This document shows positions 23,381 to 31,994 of a stretch of 64,000 bases of DNA, piece after piece (the first letter of the stretch is position 1; the number at the start of each line of letters is the position of its first letter). This stretch comes from a virus. The notes beneath the pieces are model-generated. The model was not told the origin of the DNA. It saw nothing but the letters and a program-made list of their open reading frames with translations, and did not search any database. Position numbers and translations under genes: made by a program. Where the stretch lies: positions 126,001-190,000 of IMG/VR virus record IMGVR_UViG_3300046513_000221; one strand, written 5' to 3'.

Positions 23381-24067
23381 TTAGATCACTTCTACACAGT
23401 GGATGTCACGGAAGTTGAAAGTCTTGCGGACGGGTTCGTCCAGAATCTTCTCGTCTTCCTTCCGAACCATCATGTCGAAGATGGAACCTGCAATCCAGCT
23501 CTTGGTGCTGAGCGGATCATCCTTTTCCAGAACGATGGTGCCTGTAAATTCGTCGCCACTCTCCTTCATGACGATGACGAAGGGCTTGCCTTCCAGCTTG
23601 TAGATGCCCTTGTTGACATCACGCTGGAGACCGGCCATCGGGTTACGGATCGCATCCCAGACCTCCGGGCAGAAGCTCACGCCGCACACGTTCTTAGCGA
23701 CCTCGGTCAACTCCTCAGCATCTGCGCTGAAGTGGTAAGAACGTACATGATGCGATGGAACCTCTTCCAGTTGTTCCATAGACATCATTTGTTTGTGATG
23801 CATGGTGTAGATGGTGGTCCATTTGTCGTCATCGCGACTCCAGATGCGCAGCTGGGCGGTGGATGCCGACTCGTTCTCGGGATCGACGCGGATCAGGATC
23901 GAGAAGGATTTGTGGCGCATGCCCTTGTCACGCTCAGACCATACCGGGTTGCACTTGAACAGGCGCTCGTAGATGTAGGCGATAACCGGTGGCTTGCCGC
24001 GAAATGGCGCGGTCGGGTGTGGTGCGGCGCGCTGTATGTGTACGCCGTCGTGCAGAACTTTGTCCAT
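23381..24067 (-). CDS. Unknown 228-residue protein
   Basis: ATG with GGGAAT upstream. Mixed alpha/beta: an N-terminal strand region (SFSILIRVDPE), a Met-rich segment (HHKQMMSMEQLEEV), and a C-terminal beta-rich part (GKPFVIVMKESGDEFTGTIV). No known motif. It is preceded by a hairpin-containing gap of about 160 bases, so it may start a separately transcribed segment. Confidence 0.86.
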   Translation of the reverse strand: MDKVLHDGVHIQRAAPHPTAPFRGKPPVIAYIYERLFKCNPVWSERDKGMRHKSFSILIRVDPENESASTAQLRIWSRDDDKWTTIYTMHHKQMMSMEQLEEVPSHHVRSYHFSADAEELTEVAKNVCGVSFCPEVWDAIRNPMAGLQRDVNKGIYKLEGKPFVIVMKESGDEFTGTIVLEKDDPLSTKSWIAGSIFDMMVRKEDEKILDEPVRKTFNFRDIHCVEVI

Positions 24068-24193
24068 AAAATTCCCATATTTTACTGATTAATACCGAAA
24101 CCCATACCTTCCTGCACTCTCGGAGGTAACACAGAAATAGATCACCATTGTCTGCGTGTCTTTGATGGGTTTTCTTTTCATGCACTCCTCTAT

Positions 24194-24229
24194 AACCGGC
24201 CTTACCTTCACGGGTAAGGCCGGTTTTAT
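24194..24229 (+). terminator. 13-bp hairpin with T-rich tail on the + side
   Basis: AACCGGCCTTACC/GGTAAGGCCGGTT perfect stem with a 6-base loop, then TTATTTA on the + strand. It lies directly after the stop of the - strand gene 24230-24718, so it may end that unit, but its T-rich side faces the opposite direction. Confidence 0.6.
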
Positions 24230-24718
24230 TTACTGGCCGTCAGTGAGGGCCGGACGGACATTGCGAACTTCGCAGACTGCGATGACGAACTCGCTGTAGT
24301 GACCGTCTTCCTTGAAGATGTACGTCATATCGACACCGCCCTCGAAGTAGTAGTTCAGCTCGCGCTTTTGCATCAGTGCGTCGAAGGTGTCTTCCCAGTT
24401 CGACATTGCGGTGTCGTTGATGGTCTTCGGGAGGTCGAGGTCTTCGAACTTGGCATCGAAAAGGCCGGAGCCGGACTGTTTTGTCTCGATCTCGATGAAA
24501 CGCTTGACTGCCTCGTCAAAGCTCGCAGCGGTTACGGTGTTGATGTAGCCGAGACTATCGTTACACCAGTTCGCGCAGTTGGCGAACACATTGAAGACTT
24601 TGTCCACAGGAATTCCTTTATATGATGACGATGATTCAGTTTCAACCAACTTAGCCAGAAGGTCCGAAGGGACGCCGTACTGAGCCGCAGCGGCGTCGAT
24701 CAGCTTGCGGTCAGTCAT
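24230..24718 (-). CDS. Unknown acidic 162-residue protein
   Basis: ATG overlapping the upstream gene. The start (KLIDAAAAQYGVPSDLLAKL) looks superficially like the first helix of lytic transglycosylases, but the later GLMQ and AYN motifs are missing, so no enzyme call is made. It is acidic, helical, with a C-terminal strand pair. Function unknown. Confidence 0.84.
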   Translation of the reverse strand: MTDRKLIDAAAAQYGVPSDLLAKLVETESSSSYKGIPVDKVFNVFANCANWCNDSLGYINTVTAASFDEAVKRFIEIETKQSGSGLFDAKFEDLDLPKTINDTAMSNWEDTFDALMQKRELNYYFEGGVDMTYIFKEDGHYSEFVIAVCEVRNVRPALTDGQ

Positions 24719-24905
24719 TGTCGAAATCGATATCGCAGAGGCACGCCGCCGTGTCCGCTCCTTCAGCGTTAGCCCAGCGCAGGGCGCAGCCTACGACGAA
24801 ACCGATGATCGCGCCGACGACAACTGCATGAGTTGTGTGCTCGACAAAGTGGCCAATCGCAGCACCGATGCCACTGCAGATTAACAAAAAGATGAAAGTG
24901 ATCAT
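24711..24905 (-). CDS. Small two-span membrane protein
   Basis: 64 residues with two hydrophobic Gly-rich segments (MITFIFLLICSGIGAAIGHF; AVVVGAIIGFVVGCALRW) and an acidic C-terminus with two Cys. AAGGAAGT precedes the ATG. Overlaps the next gene by eight bases. The glycine-zipper look suggests a small holin- or pore-like membrane protein, but that is speculation. Confidence 0.8.
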   Translation of the reverse strand: MITFIFLLICSGIGAAIGHFVEHTTHAVVVGAIIGFVVGCALRWANAEGADTAACLCDIDFDND

Positions 24906-24932
24906 GCTACTTCCTTAGCGTTGAGTTTATCA

Positions 24933-24966
24933 GGGGAACCTCGTCTTGAGGTTCCCCGCTTTTTTT
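24933..24966 (+). terminator. Hairpin with T-run facing the + direction
   Basis: GGGGAACCTC/GAGGTTCCCC stem with a 5-base loop and seven T on the + side. It sits between two - strand genes (stop at 24965, start at 24905). Confidence 0.55.
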
Positions 24967-26920
24967 AGTTGAAGAGTTCCATATCGCGGTCGTACTTCTG
25001 GCGGATCTGGTTCTTCACCCAATTGGTGAAATTCTCGACGACCGATTTTTCTAAGTCATTCGGAGTGATGTTTTTGATACGTAGCATCTCGGCGATGGCG
25101 TCGATCATGCTCCATGTATCCTTCACTTCCACGCTCGACTTATCGTTCAGGCCGATGCCGGGACGGTACTTCGTGTGGATGATCTCCAGATACGCAGGAC
25201 CGTTGTCCTGCCGGTAGACGAGCTTATGATCCTCCATCGTACCGAGGAACATCAAGACGCCTTGATCATCATTCTCCGAGTCCTTCTCGTAGAAATCGAT
25301 ACGGGATTGGTCTTCGTACGGCTTGACCTCCGTCGGTACCGTACCGTACTTGATGGAGATCAGCGTGCTAGCCGCGTGACGGAGCATGTCCATCGTGGCC
25401 TTCTCCAGCCCCGTAGGACTCTGTTTGTTCTCACGGAAGATATCGATGAACGCCTGTTTGGCGTCTTCGAATTCCGCGAAACCCTTCTGCTCATACTCGC
25501 AGGTGGCGTCCGGCTCACCGTCGTAGACCCATGCGCCAACTTCCCAAGGAGGGTTGCGATCCTCATCGAAGCAGAGGAAGGCGAGACACTTGCGACTGCC
25601 GACGTTCACGAAGCCGTGGATGGCCGCGTGGTAGTCCAGCTCGTAGTGGCAGCTGGTGAAGCTAACAGGTGCTTCATCGAATACTTTGCCGTGTCCGATG
25701 TCTACAGCCTCAGGGGCCGTGGAACTAGCAGATTTGATCTCGGTATTGTACGCAGAGATGAGGGATTTGAGCCCCTCATCGGCTACGATCTTCTGGTTGA
25801 CGTCCTCGACGCGGAAGTAGCCCAGACATCCTTCGATGCTATCGCAAGTACCAACATCCGACTTGCTCTTCATGTCGATGTCGTAGTGACCGTAGAACCA
25901 GCGTTTGGTGCTACTGTCAAATGAGATGTATGCGAGCACCTCCTTACCGCCGATGATACCGCTCGCCAGAACGGTTGGGCCACCAGTCATCTCGTTGAAC
26001 TGACGGAAAGCCCAGTCGTCGTATTCCATGACGATGGGGCGCTTCTCCTTCGACGAGACGTAGTTGAAGAAGGAACCGACAGGACCGCCTTCGATGTTGA
26101 ACATGTTCGGATCGATTTCAGCGCATTCGAAGAAAGTCCTCAGTGCAGCGTCATGACTGTAGCCGACGTACTTGATGGTCTTCTCGAACGGCATCTCCTC
26201 GTGACCCGGAAGACGGTGCATGTAGCCCACGGTCAACAGTTTACCTTCCAGCAGATACGACATGAATACCCGGCGTCCGATGCATGCTAGCACAGCAGTC
26301 ACCGCTGCGGTGTGCTGCAGATCCGGATGGTCATCGACGAAACTCCACACGGTATTGCGCCGAATGGCTCCTTCATCATCCGAAAACTGCTTGGAGATCA
26401 TCTCGAAAGCCGGGTGCTCGAACACGCCGCCCTCCTCGATCCCCACGGCACGGGAAAGGGCTTCTTTAGCGAGACGGAACGAATCGAAGGCCTCGATGTC
26501 GGTGACCACATCATTGCCATCGAGTGTCTCGTAGTAGCCGGAACACCACTGGTTCGTCCGACGATCGCGCATCAGGTAGTGGTACAGGTTCGTGTCCACC
26601 GAGCGCTTCACGATCACCGCAGGGGTGGCATCGATCTTCGTCTCACGGGCCAGAACCTCGTGGTGCGAGTGGTAACCCACGTCGAAGGTGACGAACCCCG
26701 GCAACACGACCTTGTCGTCCGGGAAGAAGACGCTGGTGCTGTGCGAGTCCACCACCATCGACGGATCGAAGCTGGTCAGCAAGCCGCCTCCGATGGCGCT
26801 AGTGATCTGATTGTACAGTCCAGCGGAGACCTCGTTCCGCAGTGCTCCGCCAGAAGCGTCGAGGTCGTAGACGACATCTACTACGACCTGCGCCTTAAGA
26901 TACTGCTCGTTCTTTTCCAT
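24965..26920 (-). CDS. Large unknown protein with internal repeats
   Basis: 651 residues, AAGGAAACAA before the ATG. By eye there are about four diverged copies of a unit with a strand pair, a Trp/Gly turn and a helix: YHYLMRDRRTNQWCSGYYE (about 113-131), LAYISFDSSTKRWFYGHYD, LAFLCFDEDRNPPWEVGAWV, and a weaker copy at LLTVGYMHRLPG. It is acidic, with no transmembrane segment or enzyme motif. Its size and repeats suggest a binding or scaffold protein. It is flanked by small genes in the same operon. Function unknown. Confidence 0.88.
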   Translation of the reverse strand: MEKNEQYLKAQVVVDVVYDLDASGGALRNEVSAGLYNQITSAIGGGLLTSFDPSMVVDSHSTSVFFPDDKVVLPGFVTFDVGYHSHHEVLARETKIDATPAVIVKRSVDTNLYHYLMRDRRTNQWCSGYYETLDGNDVVTDIEAFDSFRLAKEALSRAVGIEEGGVFEHPAFEMISKQFSDDEGAIRRNTVWSFVDDHPDLQHTAAVTAVLACIGRRVFMSYLLEGKLLTVGYMHRLPGHEEMPFEKTIKYVGYSHDAALRTFFECAEIDPNMFNIEGGPVGSFFNYVSSKEKRPIVMEYDDWAFRQFNEMTGGPTVLASGIIGGKEVLAYISFDSSTKRWFYGHYDIDMKSKSDVGTCDSIEGCLGYFRVEDVNQKIVADEGLKSLISAYNTEIKSASSTAPEAVDIGHGKVFDEAPVSFTSCHYELDYHAAIHGFVNVGSRKCLAFLCFDEDRNPPWEVGAWVYDGEPDATCEYEQKGFAEFEDAKQAFIDIFRENKQSPTGLEKATMDMLRHAASTLISIKYGTVPTEVKPYEDQSRIDFYEKDSENDDQGVLMFLGTMEDHKLVYRQDNGPAYLEIIHTKYRPGIGLNDKSSVEVKDTWSMIDAIAEMLRIKNITPNDLEKSVVENFTNWVKNQIRQKYDRDMELFN

Positions 26921-26928
26921 TTGTTTCC

Positions 26929-27822
26929 TTAATCTTCTTCTGGTTCTTCTTCTGGTTCTTCTGGAGTCAGATCATCCAGATCAGCTCCGGTCAGATCCCA
27001 AAAGGTCCGAATCGCCGCCATCGCGTCAAACGCGGGAGTGTCGCAGATGGCGACATCGCCGCAATCGTACTGATAGCCCTCCTCCCGCTCTTCGCCGTTG
27101 ATGTGATGTACATTCAGCCACTTGCAGAGCTTTTGCATCAGCACCCACGTATCAGTGTCTAACGGGAGACCACGAATGCCGTACGTTTTCGTCATGCCTC
27201 CATCGCTGCCCCTGAAGTAAGCCATGCCGAACAGGACGTTCATGGTCGCCGCCTTAGGCACATACGGTTCACCGGCTACGTGGTAGGGGATCTTGAAGTC
27301 CTCGATGCCGATCTCGACGGTGTTACCGGCATTGTCGCTGACCGTGACGGTCTTAGACAGCTCCACCGCTTGGTGCGATGGGTGAGTCAACGTGACCTCC
27401 TTGCCATTGTAGATGCCCTTTTTCGTGAGCAACGCACGAGTCCATTGGACGATGTAGTGGTCGCCGACCTCCGCATCCATGTCCACCAGTTTGATCTCGT
27501 CCGGGTTGGCGGTCAACTCGACGATGTACTTGCGGATCTTCTCGGCGGTTTCCTTGGAGACGAACTCGATCTCCTCGTCACTGCGGCGAGCCGACTGGCG
27601 GGAGATGGCTACGGGTTCGTCGTCCATGTAGAACACAGCCGAGCCGACCCACGTATCAGTGCAGAGCCACTTCGCCAGCCAGTGCTTCTTGACGCGCTGG
27701 CTGAAGTCCGCGTTGTAGTACTCCGTCATCCCGAGCGCCTTGGCGAACAGCTCCATGTCGGACCAGTCCGTGTTCTCCGGCGAGCGGTCAACACCGTAGA
27801 TCAGCTCACGCAGTAGCGACAT
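26929..27822 (-). CDS. Unknown 297-residue protein with acidic tail
   Basis: The ATG at 27822 (GGAGAG upstream) is used; the frame to 27951 overlaps the neighbour and lacks support. Mixed alpha/beta with Trp-rich segments (KHWLAKWLCTDTW; TWVLMQKLCKWLNVHH). The last 20 residues are almost all Glu, Asp and Pro. The start overlaps the upstream gene by 17 bases. Function unknown. Confidence 0.86.
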   Translation of the reverse strand: MSLLRELIYGVDRSPENTDWSDMELFAKALGMTEYYNADFSQRVKKHWLAKWLCTDTWVGSAVFYMDDEPVAISRQSARRSDEEIEFVSKETAEKIRKYIVELTANPDEIKLVDMDAEVGDHYIVQWTRALLTKKGIYNGKEVTLTHPSHQAVELSKTVTVSDNAGNTVEIGIEDFKIPYHVAGEPYVPKAATMNVLFGMAYFRGSDGGMTKTYGIRGLPLDTDTWVLMQKLCKWLNVHHINGEEREEGYQYDCGDVAICDTPAFDAMAAIRTFWDLTGADLDDLTPEEPEEEPEED

Positions 27823-28300
27823 AGGTACTCTCCACACTCTGATTGGTCTGACCGAGATATGCCAGCGCATCGATGGTCTTGATAGGGCTGTAGCCGCGAT
27901 CGGTCTGCCCCTTGCTGTGACCGCAAGGACTGATGAAGTTCTTGAGATCATTCTGACTCTCGGTGCGACTGGTGATGTGGATCACCTTGTCGCAAGTGCG
28001 GCACTTGAGGAACTTCAGCTTGAAGAGGCCGCTGTACAGTTCGTTGACTGTGCCGGAATACACGATAGTGTTCTCATGCTTGTAACGTTGCTCGCGCACC
28101 ACGTCGTGCGAGACGCGCAAGAGGTTCTGAGGATCCTGCTCCGCTTCCAGCTGGCGGATGATGTCGAAACGCTTGCCACCGGATGCGGTAGCGAACAGCT
28201 TCGCGATGTACGCGATCTCGCTGTCGTTGCGAATCGCCTGACGGGTCTGTTCGGTACCACCGAAGCACTCCAGTGCGTTTGAAATTGCGTTATAGCTCAT
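27806..28300 (-). CDS. Unknown protein with C-terminal zinc-ribbon-like motif
   Basis: 164 residues, AAGGAAAAGAC before the ATG. Residues about 97-127 hold CRTC (C-x2-C) and, 23 residues later, CGH, a Cys3His set that could bind zinc. The N-terminal half is helical (IAYIAKLFATASGGKRFDII). A DNA- or RNA-binding role would fit the zinc site but is not shown. Confidence 0.85.
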   Translation of the reverse strand: MSYNAISNALECFGGTEQTRQAIRNDSEIAYIAKLFATASGGKRFDIIRQLEAEQDPQNLLRVSHDVVREQRYKHENTIVYSGTVNELYSGLFKLKFLKCRTCDKVIHITSRTESQNDLKNFISPCGHSKGQTDRGYSPIKTIDALAYLGQTNQSVESTYVATA

Positions 28301-28315
28301 GTCTTTTCCTTGTGA

Positions 28316-28708
28316 TTAACGATTAGGCCAGTCGATGGCTACACCGTTTTGATGGAGCGTCGTCGGACTCTCGACCACGATGTTGTCGAAGGGTTTGCCA
28401 TGGTTGCCTGTACGGTCTGGGACCACGTTAAGCATCAGCTTACCTTTGGTGAGAGTGAAACCGCTGCTGGCGATTTCGTTGTAGCGCCAGCCGAGCTTCT
28501 TCATTTTCGCGACAAAGGGATAACGATCGTCGTCGCGAACGACGATGACGGTTCCTTTGCCCATATCGCGTGATGTACTGCGACCCAGTTCTACGGCCAG
28601 GTCTAGGAATTCTTTGCTTGCCGAGAATGGCGGAACCATGAGGGGCGGTGTCCTGTGAGCTGGACCCTCATAGATCGTTATGCCACCACCGTCCATTAAT
28701 TTTGCCAT
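28316..28708 (-). CDS. Unknown 130-residue protein
   Basis: The ATG overlaps the region just after the upstream stop. Alternating strands and helices (GTVIVVRDDDRYPFVAKMKK then SGFTLTKGKLMLNVVPD) suggest a small compact domain. Net basic. No family is recognised and no distinguishing motif seen. Confidence 0.84.
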   Translation of the reverse strand: MAKLMDGGGITIYEGPAHRTPPLMVPPFSASKEFLDLAVELGRSTSRDMGKGTVIVVRDDDRYPFVAKMKKLGWRYNEIASSGFTLTKGKLMLNVVPDRTGNHGKPFDNIVVESPTTLHQNGVAIDWPNR

Positions 28709-28709
28709 A

Positions 28710-29024
28710 TCAATCGTCCCAAGGCGGGTTGGACGAGGAATTGGTCTTCTGACAGACTACCTTCGGAGCCGGTTTCTTCGGCTTCAGATTCGCCGGTAGC
28801 TCTGCGGTCATCGCACCCTTGGGTTTACGAGCTGGAGGACGTTCTTCCTCCTCTTCCTCGACGACTTTACGTCCTGTCGGTTTCTTCTTGTTGGCATCTG
28901 CCATAGTTTCCATAGCAGCTTGATCGACCAACTTCATGATCTCGTTACGACCCCAGCCGGTCTTCGCTTGCAGACCCTCTTTTATCCGGGCGGTCATGTC
29001 GAGAATTGCATCGCCTACACTCAT
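28710..29024 (-). CDS. Unknown protein with disordered basic/acidic tail
   Basis: The ATG at 29024 has GGGAG upstream; the frame to 29051 runs into the terminator stem and is not used. 104 residues: a short N-terminal helical part (ILDMTARIKEGLQAKTGW), a Glu run, then a Lys/Pro-rich linker and a short tip SNPPWDD. Acidic/aromatic tips of this sort occur in proteins that recruit partners (for example SSB tails), but no homology is claimed. Confidence 0.8.
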   Translation of the reverse strand: MSVGDAILDMTARIKEGLQAKTGWGRNEIMKLVDQAAMETMADANKKKPTGRKVVEEEEEERPPARKPKGAMTAELPANLKPKKPAPKVVCQKTNSSSNPPWDD

Positions 29025-29046
29025 TTCGTTGCTCCCAAAAAAGTAA

Positions 29047-29072
29047 CCCATAGACCGGAACTGGTCTATGGG
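29047..29072 (-). terminator. Terminator between the lysis-type gene and the next unit
   Basis: CCCATAGACC/GGTCTATGGG perfect 10-bp stem with a 6-base loop. On the - strand it is followed by TTACTTTTTT. Same stem family as 1480, 7405 and 10177. It lies seven bases after the stop of the transglycosylase gene. Confidence 0.8.
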
Positions 29073-29078
29073 TATTCG

Positions 29079-29663
29079 TTACATGTAGTTCTTTTTAGCT
29101 TTCGAGACCTTGGCAATGTATGCCCGGTCGCGCACGCCGCGCAGGAAGTCGCCAAGGCCGGTACGGTACGCGCTAAGCACGTTCGTGTCGTCGAGCTTCT
29201 TGGTTTTATGCTTCCGCACTAATGTATTTGCCAGCTCATTCAAGTGGGCAGCGCCCCTACGTATATTGGTCTCTGGGTCGAAGAGACCCCGACGGTGTTT
29301 CTTGTCGCCGTAATATACGTAGTCGAGTTGCATTAGCCCCTGACAGGTTCCCAGCTTCGCCAAGCGATAGAAAGCCGATTCCACCTCAGTAACAGCCATG
29401 ATGTCCTCGTACTTCGGGTACACCGGGTCGGCGTTCTTGTGGGCGGTCTCGACGATCAAGGTCGCTTCCTTGACTGAGATCTTGCTGTACTTGGAAGTGA
29501 TGTACCTGATGTGGTCGGCATCCTTCGAGGAGGTGGTTTCCTTCGTCTCCACCTGCATTTCCGCAGGTTTGTCGAGCAGCAGGTCTTGAGCTTTCACCAT
29601 GAAGGCGAAGAGACTCATTGCTACTAGCAAGATGATTGGAAGGATCTTATTCCTGAATTGCAT
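29079..29663 (-). CDS. Exported lytic transglycosylase (SLT type)
   Basis: 194 residues with a clear signal sequence or anchor (residues 1-25: RNK, then ILPIILLVAMSLFAFMV, then KAQ). The catalytic domain shows TEVESAF with Glu95 as the likely catalytic acid, GLMQL (109-113), DPETNIRRGAAHLNEL and LSAYRTGLGDF, the ordered motifs of soluble lytic transglycosylases. It would cut peptidoglycan in the periplasm, as an endolysin with its own export signal or in entry/superinfection processes. No holin is obvious next to it. The terminator at 29047 closes the unit. Confidence 0.9.
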   Translation of the reverse strand: MQFRNKILPIILLVAMSLFAFMVKAQDLLLDKPAEMQVETKETTSSKDADHIRYITSKYSKISVKEATLIVETAHKNADPVYPKYEDIMAVTEVESAFYRLAKLGTCQGLMQLDYVYYGDKKHRRGLFDPETNIRRGAAHLNELANTLVRKHKTKKLDDTNVLSAYRTGLGDFLRGVRDRAYIAKVSKAKKNYM

Positions 29664-29930
29664 AGTTTCTCCTTATTAGGGAGAACCTCTGAACGTCATG
29701 TGAAATGATTTGGAATGACAGAGATTCGTTTTACTTGTACCCGATCCGGAGGCTCGTTTAGACGAGTTCTGGAAAGGATCGCTAATTTGCTGGAAGGTTC
29801 CTTCATGTGCAAATCGATTGAAAAAATAAGAGGGAAGTCGGAGGATAAACCCGACTTCCCTTCTCTCCTATACTACTGTTAGCCTATCACACGGAAGTTC
29901 CCTTTCCGGTTACTGGCAGTTCACAGCTAC
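29664..29930. other. Intergenic region without a supported gene
   Basis: It contains the ligase terminator (29832-29860), a small CTCGT/ACGAG inverted repeat near 29752-29767 and a TTCTCC/GGAGAA inverted repeat next to the transglycosylase ribosome site. A 36-codon frame on the - strand has no ribosome site and is not called. Confidence 0.6.
29822..29860 (-). terminator. Terminator of the DNA ligase unit
   Basis: GGGAAGTCGG/CCGACTTCCC perfect 10-bp stem with a 9-base loop. On the - strand it is followed by TCTTATTTTTT. It lies about 70 bases past the ligase stop. Confidence 0.85.
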
Positions 29931-31988
29931 TTACTCGAAGGCATCAGCCAGAGCAACCTTCTCCCCGGCACGCCTGTCGATGCCGAGCAACTCGATCGCT
30001 TGATCCTCATTGATGATCTTCACGCCCAGATTCTTGGCATCCACGTTCTTCTGTGTGCCGGACGTTGTATCGTTGGTGATCAGGTAGTCTGTCTTCTTCG
30101 AGATGCCGCTGCTGACTTTGTGGCCCACTGCCTCCACGGCGTTCTTAAAGTCCTCGCGGTCCTTGTAGTGTTTGAGCGAACCGGTGATGACGACCTTGTA
30201 CTTCGGACCATCCGGGATCTCAGCGACCGCATCGACTGCCTTGGTCGACGAACTGGTGACGAGGTACATCAGGTTCTTGATCGTCTCGCGACGGAGTTCA
30301 AGTCCCTTCAGCAGCGCGTTGACAGTCTTCTCTTTCACACCCGCCAACCCGACGAACTTCTCGATCCATTGAGCCGGATCCTTGTCCACCATGTCTAACA
30401 GGCTGACGCGGCTGAGAAGCAGCTTGGCACGCTCGCCGCTAATCTGCCAAATATTCATGGCTCCTAACAGCTCCCAGTCCTTCAGACCCTTGTCGATCAG
30501 ACGTTCCTTAATGGCCTTCTTGATCGCGGACGCCGACGATTCGCCAAAGCCCTCCAGTGCCGCGATGGCATCTTTGCGAACGTTCAGCAGATCACCCGGC
30601 TTCTCGATCAGACCCTCGCAGTACAGGGCTTCGATCGTGGCGCGTTGAATACCCTTGATACCGGTCTTGTCGATCAACTGCTGAATGTGGCCGATCTTCA
30701 CCAGATCGCAGTCCTCGTTCGCGCAGAACAGGAACACGTCGTCGTGCTGCAGGGGTTCCTCGCAGTACTCGCAATGTGTCGGAGCTTGGAACAACGGCTT
30801 CTTGTTGCCTTCGGTGACCAGTTTGTCAAGCCAACCAAGGACATCGTTGCGAAGCTGATAGACCATGCGGTCGCCCGGACGGAGTTCCATTTCCATGAAG
30901 CGACCATAGTTCGCGATGGAGGTCTGCTTGTAAGTGTTGTTGTTGATGTCCAGATGCTCGAAGTGGACGACCGGCGTGTAGATCGCCGAGTTTCCCTCGG
31001 TGAACCACTCGACGGACTTCGCCTTCGTCTCGCGCTCGATGTAAGGGAACTTTAGCGCCCGAGCGAAATTCGGACGGTCATCTGAGTAGCCCAGCTCGTC
31101 ACGGATATTCTGATTCAGGATTTCGATAACGAGGCCGTCGATCATGTACGGCATGCCGCCGCGATCACGGTTGGTCTTCGTGTAGTGGGATTCGATGTCC
31201 TCACCCAGCTCGAAGAACTCATAGTCCATCGCCTCAAAGTTGGAACTCCCCTGAGGCGAGACAATGATATCGGCCAGCCACTCCAGCTCCTCCTGACGGG
31301 TCAGCTGCTGGTCCTTGATGCGGAACTTCAGCGGTATCAGAGTGAGGTACTTCGCCATCTCGACGCCGTCCTCCTTGATGATGCCGCCGATAGCCGAGCG
31401 CGGGTTGTTGTAGCTGGTGCCGAACTCCTCGTTCAGCTTCGCGAGGTTATCCCACGAGATCACGGCCTCGAACGACACGGCGAACTCACCGCCCGGCACG
31501 TCGATACCGATGTAGTTGTACTGGCCTGAACGAGCCTTCTTGAAGTAGCCGGTCAGATCCTTGCCGACACCGTCCTGGCCGCGAGTCATAGCCTTCACCA
31601 GACGATTGTTCTTGAACTCCTTCAGAACGGAGTGCCCATCATACTTGATGGAACAGCCAAGGACAACGGTCTCGTCCTGCGGCAGCTTCTTACTCTCCAG
31701 CCACTTATCCAGCTCCGGGATCGTGTTCACCTTGTCGAGGGTGCCCATGATATCCTCGAAGCCGTGGGCCATCTCGGTCGTGTTCGAGACCAGAGGCTTA
31801 GCGCCGACCTCGAACTTGCGTCCGGTGCCGAACTCCCACTTCGCCTTCAGCTCGTCGAACTGCTGATTGGTCATCAGCTGGGCGTCCTGATCGTCCGAGT
31901 TATTGTAGTAGGCCGCAGCTGCTTCGCGCAGCTGTGCCTCGATCTGATCGGCGTCTTTGAATACCGCCTTCTTTGCTTTTGGTGCCAT
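29931..31988 (-). CDS. ligA: NAD-dependent DNA ligase
   Basis: 685 residues, full length for LigA. Motif I KYDG is at 115-118 with Lys115 as the adenylated residue. TRGQDGVGKD, DGLVIEI (284-290) and LKFP (312-315) follow, then an OB-like part, a four-Cys zinc finger (Cys406, 409, 422, 427), helix-hairpin-helix repeats and a C-terminal BRCT domain (about 603-672, YKVVITGSLKHYKDREDF). It seals nicks using NAD+, giving AMP and nicotinamide mononucleotide, so it is itself an NAD+ consumer in a phage that carries NAD-building genes. No key residue looks missing. It has a terminator of its own downstream. Confidence 0.97.
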   Translation of the reverse strand: MAPKAKKAVFKDADQIEAQLREAAAAYYNNSDDQDAQLMTNQQFDELKAKWEFGTGRKFEVGAKPLVSNTTEMAHGFEDIMGTLDKVNTIPELDKWLESKKLPQDETVVLGCSIKYDGHSVLKEFKNNRLVKAMTRGQDGVGKDLTGYFKKARSGQYNYIGIDVPGGEFAVSFEAVISWDNLAKLNEEFGTSYNNPRSAIGGIIKEDGVEMAKYLTLIPLKFRIKDQQLTRQEELEWLADIIVSPQGSSNFEAMDYEFFELGEDIESHYTKTNRDRGGMPYMIDGLVIEILNQNIRDELGYSDDRPNFARALKFPYIERETKAKSVEWFTEGNSAIYTPVVHFEHLDINNNTYKQTSIANYGRFMEMELRPGDRMVYQLRNDVLGWLDKLVTEGNKKPLFQAPTHCEYCEEPLQHDDVFLFCANEDCDLVKIGHIQQLIDKTGIKGIQRATIEALYCEGLIEKPGDLLNVRKDAIAALEGFGESSASAIKKAIKERLIDKGLKDWELLGAMNIWQISGERAKLLLSRVSLLDMVDKDPAQWIEKFVGLAGVKEKTVNALLKGLELRRETIKNLMYLVTSSSTKAVDAVAEIPDGPKYKVVITGSLKHYKDREDFKNAVEAVGHKVSSGISKKTDYLITNDTTSGTQKNVDAKNLGVKIINEDQAIELLGIDRRAGEKVALADAFE

Positions 31989-31994
31989 GTTGCT

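Noticed and set aside
24230-24718. Lytic transglycosylase suggested by the N-terminal helix
   Set aside because: No GLMQ, AYN or catalytic Glu context follows; composition is acidic and otherwise unlike the family.
29700-29812. 36-codon - strand frame in the gap between transglycosylase and ligase
   Set aside because: No ribosome site and no recognisable product.
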